64,000 nucleotides of DNA, from assembly GCA_031002005.1 (NCBI GenBank), contig JARYHS010013631.1, positions 70,429,832-70,493,831 of the forward strand, in the 5' to 3' direction. The DNA comes from Vandiemenella viatica. Taxonomy: Eukaryota; Arthropoda; Insecta; Orthoptera; Morabidae. How positions within the stretch are numbered: position 1 is the first letter of the stretch; each line of letters starts with the position of its first letter. The notes under the pieces are model-generated. The model saw only the letters and a list, made by a program, of their open reading frames with translations, ran no database searches and had not been told where the DNA came from. Both the position numbers and the translations under genes were made by a program. Below are positions 11,541 to 23,985 of the stretch, piece by piece.

Positions 11541-13523
11541 TTATAAACTAGTGTAAGCCCTTGACCGTTTCTTGCGTATCGTCACGAGTCTAGAATAGTT
11601 CCAGTTTTCAGGTTGAAAGATTTTGACAGGTTGACCTCATTTGAGCAAATAAAAACTTTACCTGTCTTTCAGGGTGAATAAAATCTCCGAGCTTGAACAT
11701 CTCAGAAGCATTAAAAGAGATAGGTATAAAACATGAACAGGGACGATAGCGCAATCGTATAATTGCTTAAATACAAACTCGACTTGTATTTGACCCTTAA
11801 AGTTCACTCTGTAAAATTAAAAAAATCCTTTTTGCTTCGAAAGCATCACATTATTTTTTTTATTTTATTTTTTTATTATTATTATTTTTTAGTTGAGACT
11901 GGGCAAATACTCGTAATCAATGATCATAGTATCTGTAACGGCCAGAGAACTTAATACACATTCCATATTATGAAACAGTTGAGCAACTCCGCAGAAACGA
12001 GTTGCTAGAATAGTCAATTTGGTGACACATTTGGTCTGATGTCCTCTTTAAGCAACCCAATAACTCAGGTACAGCGAACATGAACAAATACCATTAACGA
12101 AAGTGGTCAGTAAAATGCCTAAACAGCAAATAAACCGCAATGCATAAATTTTGGTCAAGCAACAACATTAGTGAAAGTTGTAATTAAACTGAAATATATC
12201 CTAAGCCGAAATGACAATTGTCATTTGGGGTTACAGCAGAGACCTAGAGGAATTTAATTTTTTTAAAAGTTTTTTAAGTTGCTTTAAATAGTAACATGTT
12301 ACTAAAAAGCTGAATGAATGTATTATGCCAATTAATTTGGTAGCAGTCACTTAGCTACTAAATTGTAGACATAACCACGAATTTCTTCTAATGGTATCTC
12401 TGGTCGCTGTTTTGTGAGTGAAGGCTGACACGTGACAGGGTTCTCCAGCCAATAGCTATCGAGGCGAATGGATGAGTGACCTCACGAAATTATATAGTAC
12501 ACTAGTGTAAGCCCGTGACCGTTTTTAGCGTATCGTCACGGGTCTAGAATAGTTCCAGTTTTTAGGATGAAAGATTATGACATGATGATCTGATTTGAAC
12601 AAATATAAACTTAACATGTGTTTCAGGATGAATAAAATCTCTTGAGCCTGAAGAAATCAGAAGCATTAATAGAGGTAGGTATTAAACACGAACATGGACG
12701 ATAGCTTATTGTTGTTTCAAAGGTCATAGACTCAAACGTGCTTAAATACAAACTTGACTTGTATTTGACCCTTAAGGTTCACTCTGCAAAATTTTGTTTT
12801 AAAAATTCCTGTTTGCTTCTAAAGTATTACGTTGTTTTTTATTATTATTGAGAATGACCAACGCTCATAATGTAATCATTGGTCATAGTATATGTAATGG
12901 CCATAGAACTTAATACACAGCCCATATTATTAAACAGTTGAGCAACTCGGAAGAAAAGGTTTGCCAGAACAGTTGATTCGGTAACATATTTTGTCTGATG
13001 TCAACTAAAAATAATCTAATAACTCACGTACAGTGAATATGAATAAAGACCATCGACAAAAGTGATCAGTAAAATACCTGAAAAGCAAATAAACCGTAAT
13101 GCATAAACTTTGGCCAAGCAACAACGTTAGTGACAGTTTTAATTAAATCGAAATTTATGCTAAGCCGGAATGAAATTTGACATTCATGGTTACAGTAGAA
13201 ACTACGAGTAATTTAATTTTTTAAAAGAATTTTTTTTTTTAGTTGCTTTCATTAGCAACATGTTACTGAAAAGCAGATCAACGTTTTTTCAGCCGCAAAA
13301 TTTATCAGTAATTTTTTATCTATGAAACGCTACGAAAAGGAAACTAAATTAATGAATTATGGCAATTAATTTGGTAGCAATTGCCTCGCTATTAAATTGT
13401 GAACATAACCATGAATTTCTACTAGTATCTCTGGTTTACGAGCGAAGGCTGACAAGTGACACCATTCTCCAGGCAATAGCTATCGAGGTGAGTGGATGAG
13501 TGATCTTACGAAATTATATAGTA
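11541..13523. repeat. Tandem duplication, two units of about 1 kb
   Basis: The unit beginning CTAGTGTAAGCCC at about 11541 is repeated from about 12501. Both units end with the same block (GAGGCGAATGGATGAGTGAC against GAGGTGAGTGGATGAGTGAT, then ACGAAATTATATAGTA). Within each, the order of landmarks is the same: TAGAATAGTTCCAG, GAAGCATTAA, AACTTAATACACA and AAACCGYAATGCATAAA. The copies have many substitutions, and the second holds extra sequence near 13285-13340, so the event is not recent. The pair lies upstream of the GR relic at 13874. No coding capacity is evident. Confidence 0.8.
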
Positions 13524-13873
13524 GATAGAATAAGTAGCATCATCTTTGCAACAGAGATGGTGTGATAATTGAGTGAGTTTGTCCAGTGAGAAAGAGAGAA
13601 CTGAACGGTCGATATGTGGCGGTGACAGCTTAACTGATAGCTTCTAAGAAACTTTCAAACGTGTTCACAGTGTCTGCGTGTGCCTGCTCATTTATCATTA
13701 TGAGATATTTGTAAATTAATAAACCAATACCCTCAAAATTCACCCTGAACTGTCACACTTAACCGGTGATTAATCCACTACTGCGCACTTGAATTTTTCA
13801 TCGAAGCTCATTGTAGGCTGCCACCATATTTTCATTAATTATTGTCTAGACCCGTGGACACTACTTTGAGGAA

Positions 13874-14279
13874 ATGGCTAATTTTAATCGGTGTTAACTG
13901 AACTCTGTAGAACACGCACGACAGCAATCGGACTAGTAGACAACAAGACTGCCTCCGTAAATCGCTCTTTACAGAAGACTTTTCGCATATTTGGGATTGA
14001 TCCTAGGAACAATCATGAATGTTACATCAGTTCACAGATGTATCAACAGAAAACTTGCTGGAGGAGTGCTTTGAAAAAATCAATGTGCTGGCTGTTTACT
14101 CAACTAATTTGTATTCGATTTTTTCTGTAAAATGTTGTCATTTTTTTCTCTAACTATATATGGACAATGACTGAAGTTTCCTTCATAATATTAGAGTGGT
14201 GTCTCAAGTTGTCTGTTTTCATAAAAGGGGCAGTTTGGAGAGTTTTTGCACTTCAAGCTACTTCTATACTTGCTCATGC
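13874..14279 (+). pseudogene. Gustatory-receptor relic, N-terminal part, split by a LINE
   Basis: Conceptual translation begins MANFN, then after a frameshift and stop gives VNRSLQKTFRIFGIDP, matching VLNRALYKIFxIFGxIPD at the start of the three GRs on the other strand. CWLFTQLICI corresponds to the first helix (FWLITHLICI). After another stop, SFIILEWCLKLSVFIKGA matches the second helix (SFQIVEQCFLLSVIMKGT). Similarity stops at about 14279 (TACTTGCTCATG), where the LINE starts, roughly 115 residues into a protein of about 390. Several stops and indels make it non-functional. It is the only GR-related sequence here on the + strand. Confidence 0.8.
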
Positions 14280-14718
14280 CTGTATTGCAGGGGTAAGAGT
14301 TTGGGAGAGACTATACTAGCCTTTTCCAACCAAATGTCAACCTCTCCTTCACGTGGTGCACCCTGTTTGCACGGACGAGGCTCTGGCGACTGAAAGATTC
14401 CCGGTATAAGGAGTCACCCACTGCTTGCCAACGGCCTTCGAAAGCAGGGCGGAAGTGCGGGGAGCGGTTCAGGGCACCCTCTTGCCCTTCGAGTTGGAAA
14501 CGGCCCCTAAAGGCGGATGAATCAGAAATGATCAACGGCATGGGTATGCAGAAGGCAACGGGAAACCACTGCATTAAAGACCCAAAGGGTATCCCGAGGA
14601 CATGTAATCCTCTTAAATTACATATATCATGATGGCTTCTTCCTGGGTAAAATATTCCGGAGGTAAAATAGTCCCCCAATCGGATCTCCGGGTGGGGACT
14701 GCTCAGGGAGGAGTCATC

Positions 14719-15735
14719 AGAATGGATAGAAACATTCTACGAGTCGGTGCGTGGAATGTTAGAAGTCTGAATAAGGCAGGTAGGTTAGAAAACTTAAAAA
14801 AAGGGAGATGGAACAACTTAAGTTAGATGTTGTTGGTATTAGTGAGATTAAATGGAAGGATGCAAAGGATTTCTGGTCTGGGTAACACAGGATAATTAGC
14901 ACACAAGCTGTCAATGGAGTCACTGGTGTAGGATTTGTAATGAACAAGAAAGTAGGGAAACGGGTGAGTTATTATGAACAGTTTAGTGACGGGATTATTT
15001 TGATGAGGTTAGAAACTAAGCCCGTCCCAACCAAATTAGTACAAGTGTATATGCCAACATCACAGGAAGATGACGAAGAAATAGAAAAAATATATACCGA
15101 AATCGAAGAATTAATCCAATATGTGAAGGGGGAGGAAAATCTAATAATCATGGGTGATTGGAATGCAATAGTGGGAGAAGGAAAAGAGGGGAATACTGTT
15201 GGAAGTATTGGTCTAGGAGAAAGAAATGAGCGAGGAAGCAGGTTGCTAGAATTTTGTGAAAGATATAAGCTAGTAGTGGCGAACACTGTTTAAGAACCAT
15301 GCAAGAAGAATATACACCTGGATACGTCCTGGGGATACAGGCAGATTTCAGCTAGATTATATCATGGTCAAACAGAGATTCAGGAATCAAGTACTAGACT
15401 GTAAAGCGTACCCAGGAGCAGACATAGACTCTGACCATAATTTGATAATAATGAAGTGCAGGCTGAAATTTAAGCGAATAAGGAAGCAGTATAAGCAGAA
15501 CAGACTGGAAGTGAGTAAACTGAAACAATCTAGCACGAGAGAAAAATTTGCAGAAATGGTAGACTTAGGTCTAAGAAGTAAATGTGAAAGGAGTTCAACT
15601 GAGGACGAATGGAATGCATTAAAGGCCGAAATAATGAAAGCTGGCAAAGAAACATTAGGCTTTAGGGAACAAGCTGCCCGAAAACCTTGGATCACAGAAG
15701 AAATTTTGGAGCTGATGGATCAGAGGAGAAGGTAA
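14719..15735 (+). pseudogene. LINE endonuclease domain, broken frame
   Basis: In life this domain nicks target DNA to prime reverse transcription. Motifs of the EEP (AP-endonuclease-like) fold appear in order: RVGAWNVRSLN (Asn), LDVVGISEIKWK (catalytic Glu), IIMGDWNAIVGEG (Asp and Asn) and DSDHNLI (Asp-His pair). The frame shifts between 14826 and 14940 and between 15293 and 15364, and ends at 15735. The active-site residues themselves look preserved. Confidence 0.8.
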
Positions 15736-16033
15736 AAAATGCTCAGGATGAAGCAGGAAGAGAGCAGTACAGGTAATTTAGACATCAAATAAATAGGAAA
15801 TGCAAAGTAGCAATGGCTACAAGAAAAGTGTGAAGAAGTAGAAAGGAAATGGTCGTAGAAAAAGAAGATGTTGCATATAGAAAGATCAAACAGAATTTTG
15901 GAGAAATGAAGAAAAGAGGTATGAACATTACAGCTGCAGATGGAAACTTCTTTTAAGCTCAGAAGATAGAACTAACCGATGGAAGGAATACATTGAGAAA
16001 CTGTTTGTGGCGGACGACTAGAACAATAGTGTA

Positions 16034-17575
16034 TTGGAAAAGGAGGGCGATGACGACATTGATGACTTAGGAGATCCTGTTTTGAGGACAGAAATTAATA
16101 AAGCTCTGAATGACTTGAAAGCAAATAAGGCAGTTGAAATTGATGAGATCCCTGCAGAACTTCTTAAATCCCTAGGAGAAGAAGGAATCGAAAGATTATT
16201 CAAGCTGATATCAAAAAGTTATGAAACAGGAGAAATTCCAACTGATTTTAATAAAAATATCATCTTCACACTTCAAAAGAAAGCACAAGCCGACAAATGT
16301 GAGAATTATCGCACCATTAGTCTAACATCACATGCTTCAAAATTACTGACCAGAATAATATACAGAAGGATGGAAAGGGTAGTAGAAGAGATGGTAGGTG
16401 AAGATCAGTTTGGGTTTAGGAAAAATCGCGGTACAAGGGAAGCAATTCTGTCTTTAAGATTAATACTTGAAGGGCGGATCAAGAAAAACAAAGATACTTT
16501 TATGGCGTTTGTTGATTTGGAAAAAGCTTTTGATAATGTTAGGTGGGACAAGATGTTCAAAATATTAGAGAAGTTAGGTCTAAAGTATCGAGATAGAAGA
16601 ATACTGTATAAACTATATAAGAATCAAGTGGCTATAATAAAAGTAGAGAATCACGAGAGACATGCATCAGGTAAAAGGGGTGTAAGACAACATTGTAGTC
16701 TATCCCCCTTAATATTCAACTTGTATGTAGAAGAAGCAATGAAGAAAGTCAAAGAATAATTTCCATGTGGCATAAGTGTTCAGGGAGAAAAAATCAGTAT
16801 GCTACGATTTGCTGATGACATTGTCTTGTTAGCAGAGAGTGCTGAGGATATTGAGAATTTACTAAATGGCATGAACAAAATACTGAACGAAGATTTTGGA
16901 CTGAATATAAATCAAAGCAAAACAAAAGTGATGAAATGTAGCAGAAATGATACCAACATTAGTATATTAAATATAAAAATAGAATCGGATGCAATAGGAG
17001 AAGTAAGTGAATTCTGTTACTTGTGAAGCAAAATTACAACCGATGGACGAAGCAGGAATGATGTTAAAAGCAGAATAGCACTAGCAAAAAGAGCCTTCAT
17101 GAAAAAGAGAAATCTTTTAGTTTCAAATATTGATCTAGGAATTAGAAAGAACTTTTTAAAACTCTATGTGTGTAGTACAGCACTTTACGGTAGCGAAACA
17201 TGGACTTTAGGAATACCGAAAAGAAAGAAAATTGAAGCATTTGAAATGTGGTGCTACAGAAGAATGCTGAAAATTAGGTGGACAGACAAAGTAAGAAATG
17301 AACGAGTTTTGGAAATGATTGGTGAGAAAAGAAGTTTATGGAAGAAGCTTACAGAAAGAAGAGACAGGCTGGTAGGTCATATTTTGAGACATGCTGGATT
17401 GGGTAATTTGCTTGTGGAGGGAACAGTCGAAGGTAAGAACTGTAGAGGAAGACAGAGATTAGAATATATGAAACAGATAATTGAGGACGTGGGTTGTAAG
17501 GTATATGTAGAAATGAAGAGGTTAGCACACGATAGGAATGGATGGAGTATTGCATCAAACCAGTCGAAAGACTGA
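16034..17575 (+). pseudogene. LINE reverse transcriptase plus C-terminal module
   Basis: RNA-templated DNA polymerase of the retrotransposon. Visible motifs in one frame: IPAELLKSLGEE, NYRTISLTS, DQFGFRKNRGTREA, FVDLEKAFDNVRW (first catalytic Asp), GVRQHCSLSPLIFNLY and LRFADDIVLLAE (catalytic Asp pair). Stops follow EEAMKKVKE (16757) and SEFCYL (17024). The C-terminal module has LYGSETWTL, MWCYRRMLKIRW and LVGHILRH, common in this kind of LINE. Apart from the two stops, the frame is continuous from 16034 to 17575. Confidence 0.88.
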
Positions 17576-17597
17576 CGACACAAAAAAAAAAAAACCA

Positions 17598-18597
17598 NNN
17601 NNNNNNNNNNNNNNNNNNNNNNNNNNNNNNNNNNNNNNNNNNNNNNNNNNNNNNNNNNNNNNNNNNNNNNNNNNNNNNNNNNNNNNNNNNNNNNNNNNNN
17701 NNNNNNNNNNNNNNNNNNNNNNNNNNNNNNNNNNNNNNNNNNNNNNNNNNNNNNNNNNNNNNNNNNNNNNNNNNNNNNNNNNNNNNNNNNNNNNNNNNNN
17801 NNNNNNNNNNNNNNNNNNNNNNNNNNNNNNNNNNNNNNNNNNNNNNNNNNNNNNNNNNNNNNNNNNNNNNNNNNNNNNNNNNNNNNNNNNNNNNNNNNNN
17901 NNNNNNNNNNNNNNNNNNNNNNNNNNNNNNNNNNNNNNNNNNNNNNNNNNNNNNNNNNNNNNNNNNNNNNNNNNNNNNNNNNNNNNNNNNNNNNNNNNNN
18001 NNNNNNNNNNNNNNNNNNNNNNNNNNNNNNNNNNNNNNNNNNNNNNNNNNNNNNNNNNNNNNNNNNNNNNNNNNNNNNNNNNNNNNNNNNNNNNNNNNNN
18101 NNNNNNNNNNNNNNNNNNNNNNNNNNNNNNNNNNNNNNNNNNNNNNNNNNNNNNNNNNNNNNNNNNNNNNNNNNNNNNNNNNNNNNNNNNNNNNNNNNNN
18201 NNNNNNNNNNNNNNNNNNNNNNNNNNNNNNNNNNNNNNNNNNNNNNNNNNNNNNNNNNNNNNNNNNNNNNNNNNNNNNNNNNNNNNNNNNNNNNNNNNNN
18301 NNNNNNNNNNNNNNNNNNNNNNNNNNNNNNNNNNNNNNNNNNNNNNNNNNNNNNNNNNNNNNNNNNNNNNNNNNNNNNNNNNNNNNNNNNNNNNNNNNNN
18401 NNNNNNNNNNNNNNNNNNNNNNNNNNNNNNNNNNNNNNNNNNNNNNNNNNNNNNNNNNNNNNNNNNNNNNNNNNNNNNNNNNNNNNNNNNNNNNNNNNNN
18501 NNNNNNNNNNNNNNNNNNNNNNNNNNNNNNNNNNNNNNNNNNNNNNNNNNNNNNNNNNNNNNNNNNNNNNNNNNNNNNNNNNNNNNNNNNNNNNNNN
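17598..18597. other. Scaffold gap of 1000 N
   Basis: Exactly 1000 unknown bases, a round number that usually marks a gap of unknown size. It separates the LINE tail from copy 2 of the 2-kb block. Long open frames reported across it are artefacts. Confidence 0.99.
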
Positions 18598-19329
18598 TGG
18601 TTTGACCTTGATGGCAACAATTACGAGTGTGATTAAATATTTTATACCAATGGCAACAGAGATAAGATTAGGGAAATAAGGAGTCGTACTGATGTTTCCA
18701 TTCCTTGAGCTTTGCCATTGTCAAACTGGAAACTTTGATTTTTTTTCTAGCTTTGATGTGGGAAAGGCTTTGTCACAAATATTTTCAAGTGGCCTCTTGT
18801 CCAAAGACAGGGTTGAGAAATAGGCTTAAAAAAAATACATGCTGATTGGTTTGACATCATGTATTCACTTCAGAAATGTCTGTAGGGAAAGAAACTGGTT
18901 TTCAAATCGACAACTTTGCTTTAGTTTAGGAGCTATTAATTCATCGAGGTCACACTTACATACATCAGTAAACCCCTTCAATGCCTCTTTGAGTTCAAAA
19001 AGTGTCTGTGTTTCATTACACACAATTTAATACATCCTTTAAAATACACGGAATGTAGGTGACACTCGTGAGCTATATTGTATTGTTCATAACGAATCCA
19101 ACATGATGTGACTAATTGAGTTTGTTTCCCGTCTCTTCGTCGGTGTATTAATTTTTAATGTCTGCCTGCTTCGATGAACGGAATTTTTTTATGGTTTTCC
19201 CTACCTTCGTCGGTGAATGTCTCTCGGTTTCAATGAAAGGATTTCACCATTGATGGGTTTTTGAGGCTACGAATTTTGAAAGGAATAACGTATGTGTGGT
19301 ATTGCTATACTTTATCACAATAATTTCAT

Positions 19330-19992
19330 TTTTTAAACTTTTTAACGTCTCTCTAACAACGTGGCCTTTAGAGACGGGAAAGGAATGGGAATGAATTCGG
19401 TCATGGTCTTTTGAAGGAAGCATCCCACCATTCACCTGGAGTGATTTTGGGAAACCATGGATGCCTGGATGGGGATTCGAACCTCCGTCCTCCCGAATGC
19501 GAGGCAAGAACGCGGCAGTCGCCCTGCATGCAGCGCCAAATATCGGAAACCGGGATACTTTGCACCTTGGCAGTCGATTTTTTTTTTTTTTAATGTCTCT
19601 CTAACAACGTGGCCTTTTGAGACGGGGAAAGGAATTCGGTCATGGTCTTTTGAAGGTAGCATCCCCGGCATTCACTTGGAGTGATTTTGGGAAACCATGG
19701 ATGCCTGGATGGGGATTCGAACCTCCGTCCTCCCGAATACGAGGCAAGAACGCTAAATGATTTCATGAAAACAGGTACACATAGAATTCTTCCTCGGTTT
19801 TATATCTGGAGTTTTTTATTTGCCCCACGTACCACGAGTATCAGTACGCACACTAACAACGTGGTCTTTAGAGACGGGAAAGGAATTCGGTCATGGTCTT
19901 TTGAAGGTAGCATCCCGGCATTCACTTGGAGTGATTTGGGGAAACCATGGATGCCTGGAACCTCCGTCCTCCCGAATGCGAGGCAAGAACGC
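19330..19992 (-). mobile_element. Three truncated SINE family 1 copies (copy 2 of block)
   Basis: Counterparts of the SINEs at 5417-6076 with the same truncations and the same tandem-duplicated flank. They differ mainly in poly-T length. They were therefore copied with the block and are not independent insertions. Confidence 0.8.
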
Positions 19993-20159
19993 TAAATAAT
20001 TTCATGAAAACAGGTACACATAGAATTCTTACTCGGTTTTATATCTGGAGTTTATGACGGTTTTTTTTCCATATCGAACGTTAAAAGGAAAATTTATGCT
20101 TTTCAGAACTTATTTTTTTAGGCGTGGAAATTATGTAACTTTGCGGCTTTTTCACAAAA

Positions 20160-20225
20160 CACTTAAACACCGCGGCCGGACTCGAACCGGCGACCTAGCC
20201 CCAACACTGCCGAGGTCGTTTTAAT
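20160..20225 (-). mobile_element. SINE family 2 head fragment (copy 2 of block)
   Basis: Same B-box-containing fragment as at 6245-6310, carried by the duplicated block. Confidence 0.5.
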
Positions 20226-20628
20226 GTGGACTTTTTTGTTTTTAGTAAAATTGCAATGATTTACGCTTAAGTACCGAAGAAAATATTTTACTGTGTGTCG
20301 ATAGTAGCCAAGATGGTCAGTGCTTGCTTAACAGGACGCTAGGAATACATATTTCGTCACGCTTAGTGGATAAGCAAACAGTCGTTGAAACAGTGTACAC
20401 ATTTCGCAGAGCGCGCCGGAAATACTGCCACCGAACGCCATCTAGCCGCCACCAAATGAACTAACGGCAAAGAAATTAAGCCCTTGGGAGATGCCACCAT
20501 CTGGGCGGGCGGTTGAGGAACTAACGGCGACCATCTTGGCCACCCCAAACGGGGGCGGCCATGTTGTGACGTCACGCGACCGTGCTGCCACCTTGGCGGT
20601 CCGCTTGAATCGGCTATATCTTCCTACT

Positions 20629-22139
20629 TACATGAAACAAGGAACAAAATTGTAAACTCTTATTTCATATTGTAACTTGGTATATATTTTGCTCATAATA
20701 GTAATAAATTTCTAATAATTTTTATAATTAATCTTATATTAGTATTTACATAAAAATAAATGTAAAATCTGTAGCACTTTTGGCAAACACATCCAATTGT
20801 AATTTTTTGTACTATATTCTGTTCGTTCATTTACTTTTTACACATATGAAAACAAAATCATACTTTCTTTTATTAATTTGTATGCTGTGATAAAAAAAAT
20901 TGGTCTTTTAACTGACGAATAAATATATAATCTTATATAACTGTGATTATAAAAAACTTCCTTAATTGTACGACAGTTCTACATTGCCAGGCATAAGTTG
21001 ATTGCTGTGTTCCCAATACTTCGGTTTACTTATTCAAAATACGTGTTCAGTAGTCAGTACTGTAACGGAATAAGTTATTGTAAAGTCACGTGCATCGTGT
21101 GTAGGCATCGAGTCAATATGTTGCAGCACCTGTCTAGTGCGCGAGAACTTTAGCAACCCTCGGAATAGTTCGATTTACTTATTTATTACCGTATGGCAAT
21201 TTAGACACTTTTAAGAACATTGAATAAAATATACATACTGCAACTTTACAAGACTACAGACATACACGGGTTAGTTCCAAATAGCGACAGCTATGAAAGG
21301 AAACTGCTGCACCCGAATGTACCTAACCCAAACACCTGCACGACAAATGATCCAGTTGTTCTGCAATCCTGCATTCTTCTAACAATCAGTGTGATCACCG
21401 AACGTAGTAGACAAACAAATTACTGTCATGTATTGTAGTAATATATCAAACCAAAATAAAAATTAATTACGGTATTAGCAGCAATGTTTATAAGAGTTAT
21501 ACTGGCACCATGAACAAAATCATAGTTAAACATGGTGTGATGAAATTACTGTTAGTGCTTCCAAATAGACACCATGTACTTCTACATTGTCACCTGTGCT
21601 GTGATAATGTCGTCACCAAAAAACAGGTAACGGAAAAGTCAACGAATGATCCACATTATGAGGGTAAAAGTAAGGTCAGGAGATCAAGTGTTTTGCAGTT
21701 GTCCGCTTCCTTCCTACAGTGTACATACTCACATCAATGTCGCTTATTAATTGGCACAAATAAAACATTTGGTGAATGAAAACATTTAGCCAATATAGTG
21801 ATAGAAATCTTAAATCCATACATTGTTGTTTTATTGTAGAAGCTCCAATGAACATCTGTAGCATTAAAAAGTCAGTAAATGTTAACATGTAGGGCTACAC
21901 CAATGAATTATAAATATGCCAAATTTAAAACATATTGACTCCAATTTCATGAAATTTTTCAATTCTATTACATTCCTGAAAATATTAATTGAATGTAATC
22001 TTATTCTAATAGTATGACATAAAAAGCTTTATATATAAGTAAAATATTTTAAGTGCAACTGTAATAATATCTGAAATAATTGTTTTTTTGTATTCCTAAT
22101 ACTCAGTACCGCAGCTGGGTTAACAAGGGCCCAGGTGCA

Positions 22140-22195
<56 letters not shown>

Positions 22196-22788
22196 GGCCC
22201 CCTTGAGGTGAGCTTGGGAGTCTAAGCTTGTCACATTCCTCATAATTCTTCTTAATATACATTGAAAACTGAAAGGTATAATCAGCTGTGGAAAAGAGTC
22301 TTATTCGGTACGTTTTGTGTTATGTTTTCCAGTCTAAACAACATTCTTCATCCGAGCTCGACAAAATAAGTCACCTTTGTAAAACCCGAATTCTTTTTCT
22401 TATACGACCGCCAGATCTATCACAAAACAAATTTGAGCCTACCTACATCATACATGTTCCGCCTGACACCAGAACACATTGAACACACCAAGTGGTGAGG
22501 GTGCTTTAACTGTAAATACACACACAATCAACGTCCTCTCGCTGTGCTAGATGTGCAGAAATGTTTTACTCACTTTGTTGTTGAGGTTGATGATATTATT
22601 AGACACATATTTACATTGGTCAAATGCAAATAAAAATTCTGCCGTAGTGAAAACACTGCTCGAAGTTCACCTTTATATAAAATTTACAATTTGTGATTTA
22701 TCACATTTTATTTATTTTTTTACTATGCATAGTTTAAAAAATTTCTTTATATTGACTTCTCATGGATCTTAGGTAGGACACCAGTGTT
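20629..22788. repeat. GR unit A, 3' flanking spacer
   Basis: Non-coding sequence homologous to 38750-40395 and 51820-54401, the spacers downstream of GR-B and GR-C. Clear landmarks are the block around 21290-21440 (GTAGACAAACAAATT) and its partners near 39180-39310 and 52440-52580. Frames in this spacer are not conserved between the three copies, so I do not call genes. A run of 49 T lies at 22144-22192, preceded by GGGCCCAGGTGCAAAAC and possibly part of a small insertion. Confidence 0.7.
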
Positions 22789-23975
22789 TCAATTCTGGTT
22801 AGGAGGGAACGAGTTTCCTGCATTTAACTGTTTCACCATGATAATGTAGGTGATGGTGGTGGCTGCAGTTGATACTAGCAGACCCTTGTCAATGGTGAAA
22901 AATCCAGCAGCAGATAAGCGTAACGGCGGCCTGTTGACTTGTCTCACAAAAGACTCCAAAGCGTGTGACGGAGATAGTGCAGCGATGTCACATACTAGGA
23001 CAGATATTCGGCCTGCCTCGTCCGCCAACGAAGACCACGTCGAAACAAGCAGTAACAAGTGGTAAGAGTGGAAGGTGAACCAAAAGACAACACTGAATAA
23101 AAACCACATAGACAGAGAGCTACCGCTTTGATGAGCCTTATGAATCGTGTTAAACAATATGTTGGCGGCGGAAACGATTCCAACAATCGATCCAGCCGTA
23201 ATTGAAGTAGCGGCTACTCCGAAGTGCTGTTGCATGAGGTCTGCTGCTCTCAGAAGTGCCAGATGTGCCAGGCGCAGGCGGTGCAGCCCTCCGGTCCAGG
23301 TGGACGTCGCTGGTCGTCCTAGTAGAGCGTAGCATAGCTTGCTGTCGGCTGAGGGCGGACGCAAAGTCGACAGTCGTGCGTTGAGGACGCGCAGCCTCGC
23401 TCGAAGCTCCAGGGCTACCAGGGACATCTGGAGCATCACCAGCAACTTAAGCGAATGGCCAATTTCATCACACATACCTGAACCTTTGTTGCACTGACCA
23501 TAAAAATTTCGTAGACTTGAGTGAATTCAATAAGTAAAAGTAACAACCAAAACAAACTGCCAAGTGTCAAGAAAATTCCAACTGTTTTGTGTTTTTGCTT
23601 TTTATCAAATATTATACAGTCATCAGAGAACCTGAGCAAGTAAAATAGCTGCTTCAGGTGCGCAAACCCCCCAAACGTCCCTTTAATAATAACTGACATC
23701 AAGAAGCAGTGTTCCACTATTTGAAAGAAAAATCCAGTCGCAAACAGCTTATTTTCAGAGACTAGATTAACAAGTGTTCGGACTGAATAACCAATGCAAA
23801 TGAGATGCGTGAAGAGCCAGAACGTTGAAAACTTCAGAGCAGCTTTCCAGTAAGGTTCCCTACTATCCGCCGATGAACTGGAGCGAAACCCTAGCTGGTC
23901 ATCAGGAATGATACCAAAAATATGAAATATTTTATATAACGCACGGTTTAAGACGTAGAAATTAGTGTCAGCCAT
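22789..23975 (-). pseudogene. Gustatory receptor GR-A, single frameshift
   Basis: Membrane chemoreceptor of the insect gustatory receptor family, ligand unknown; members form ligand-gated cation channels in taste neurons. The chosen start gives MADTNFYVLN, identical in position to GR-B and GR-C; an upstream in-frame ATG at 23990 is not conserved. Frame 1 runs from the start through the third helix to KVQ. Frame 2 continues from about 23475 with CDEIGHSLKLLVMLQMS through the core RLAHLALLRAADLMQQHFG and the C-terminal TYIIMVKQL. One base appears to be missing near 23476. Joined, the length is about 390 residues, like its paralogues. The rest is undamaged, so this is either a very young pseudogene or an assembly error. 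GR-B and GR-C lie in the same orientation. Confidence 0.88.
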
Positions 23976-23985
23976 GTCGTCTGAT

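Larger units (their letters stand above)
14280..17597 (+). mobile_element. LINE (endonuclease plus reverse transcriptase), decayed
   Basis: A non-LTR retrotransposon of about 3.3 kb. It begins where GR similarity stops, has a GC-richer 5' leader (14300-14628), an endonuclease/exonuclease/phosphatase-type domain, a reverse transcriptase and a C-terminal module, and ends with CTGACGACACAAAA and an A-rich tail directly against the scaffold gap. The endonuclease half lies in two other frames from the polymerase half, and two in-frame stops (16757 and 17024) cut the polymerase, so this copy is inactive. The domain order fits APE-type LINEs; I cannot assign a clade securely. The true 3' end may be inside the gap. 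Confidence 0.85.
18598..20628. repeat. 2-kb duplicated block, copy 2
   Basis: Near-identical to 4684-6712 in the same orientation. It starts at the gap edge, so its true left end is unknown, and stops at 20628, exactly where similarity among the GR units begins. The internal content is the same as copy 1: LINE tail (18598-18730), three truncated SINEs (about 19330-19511, 19580-19753 and 19850-19992), and the family-2 SINE fragment. No intact gene is visible. Confidence 0.9.

Noticed and set aside
17349..18636. Long open frames spanning the N run
   Set aside because: They consist almost entirely of unknown bases.
23460..23490. CAGGTATG on the minus strand at the GR-A break, like a 5' splice site
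   Set aside because: Coding similarity to GR-B and GR-C resumes immediately with no intervening sequence and no acceptor, and the paralogues have no intron there. A one-base deletion is simpler.
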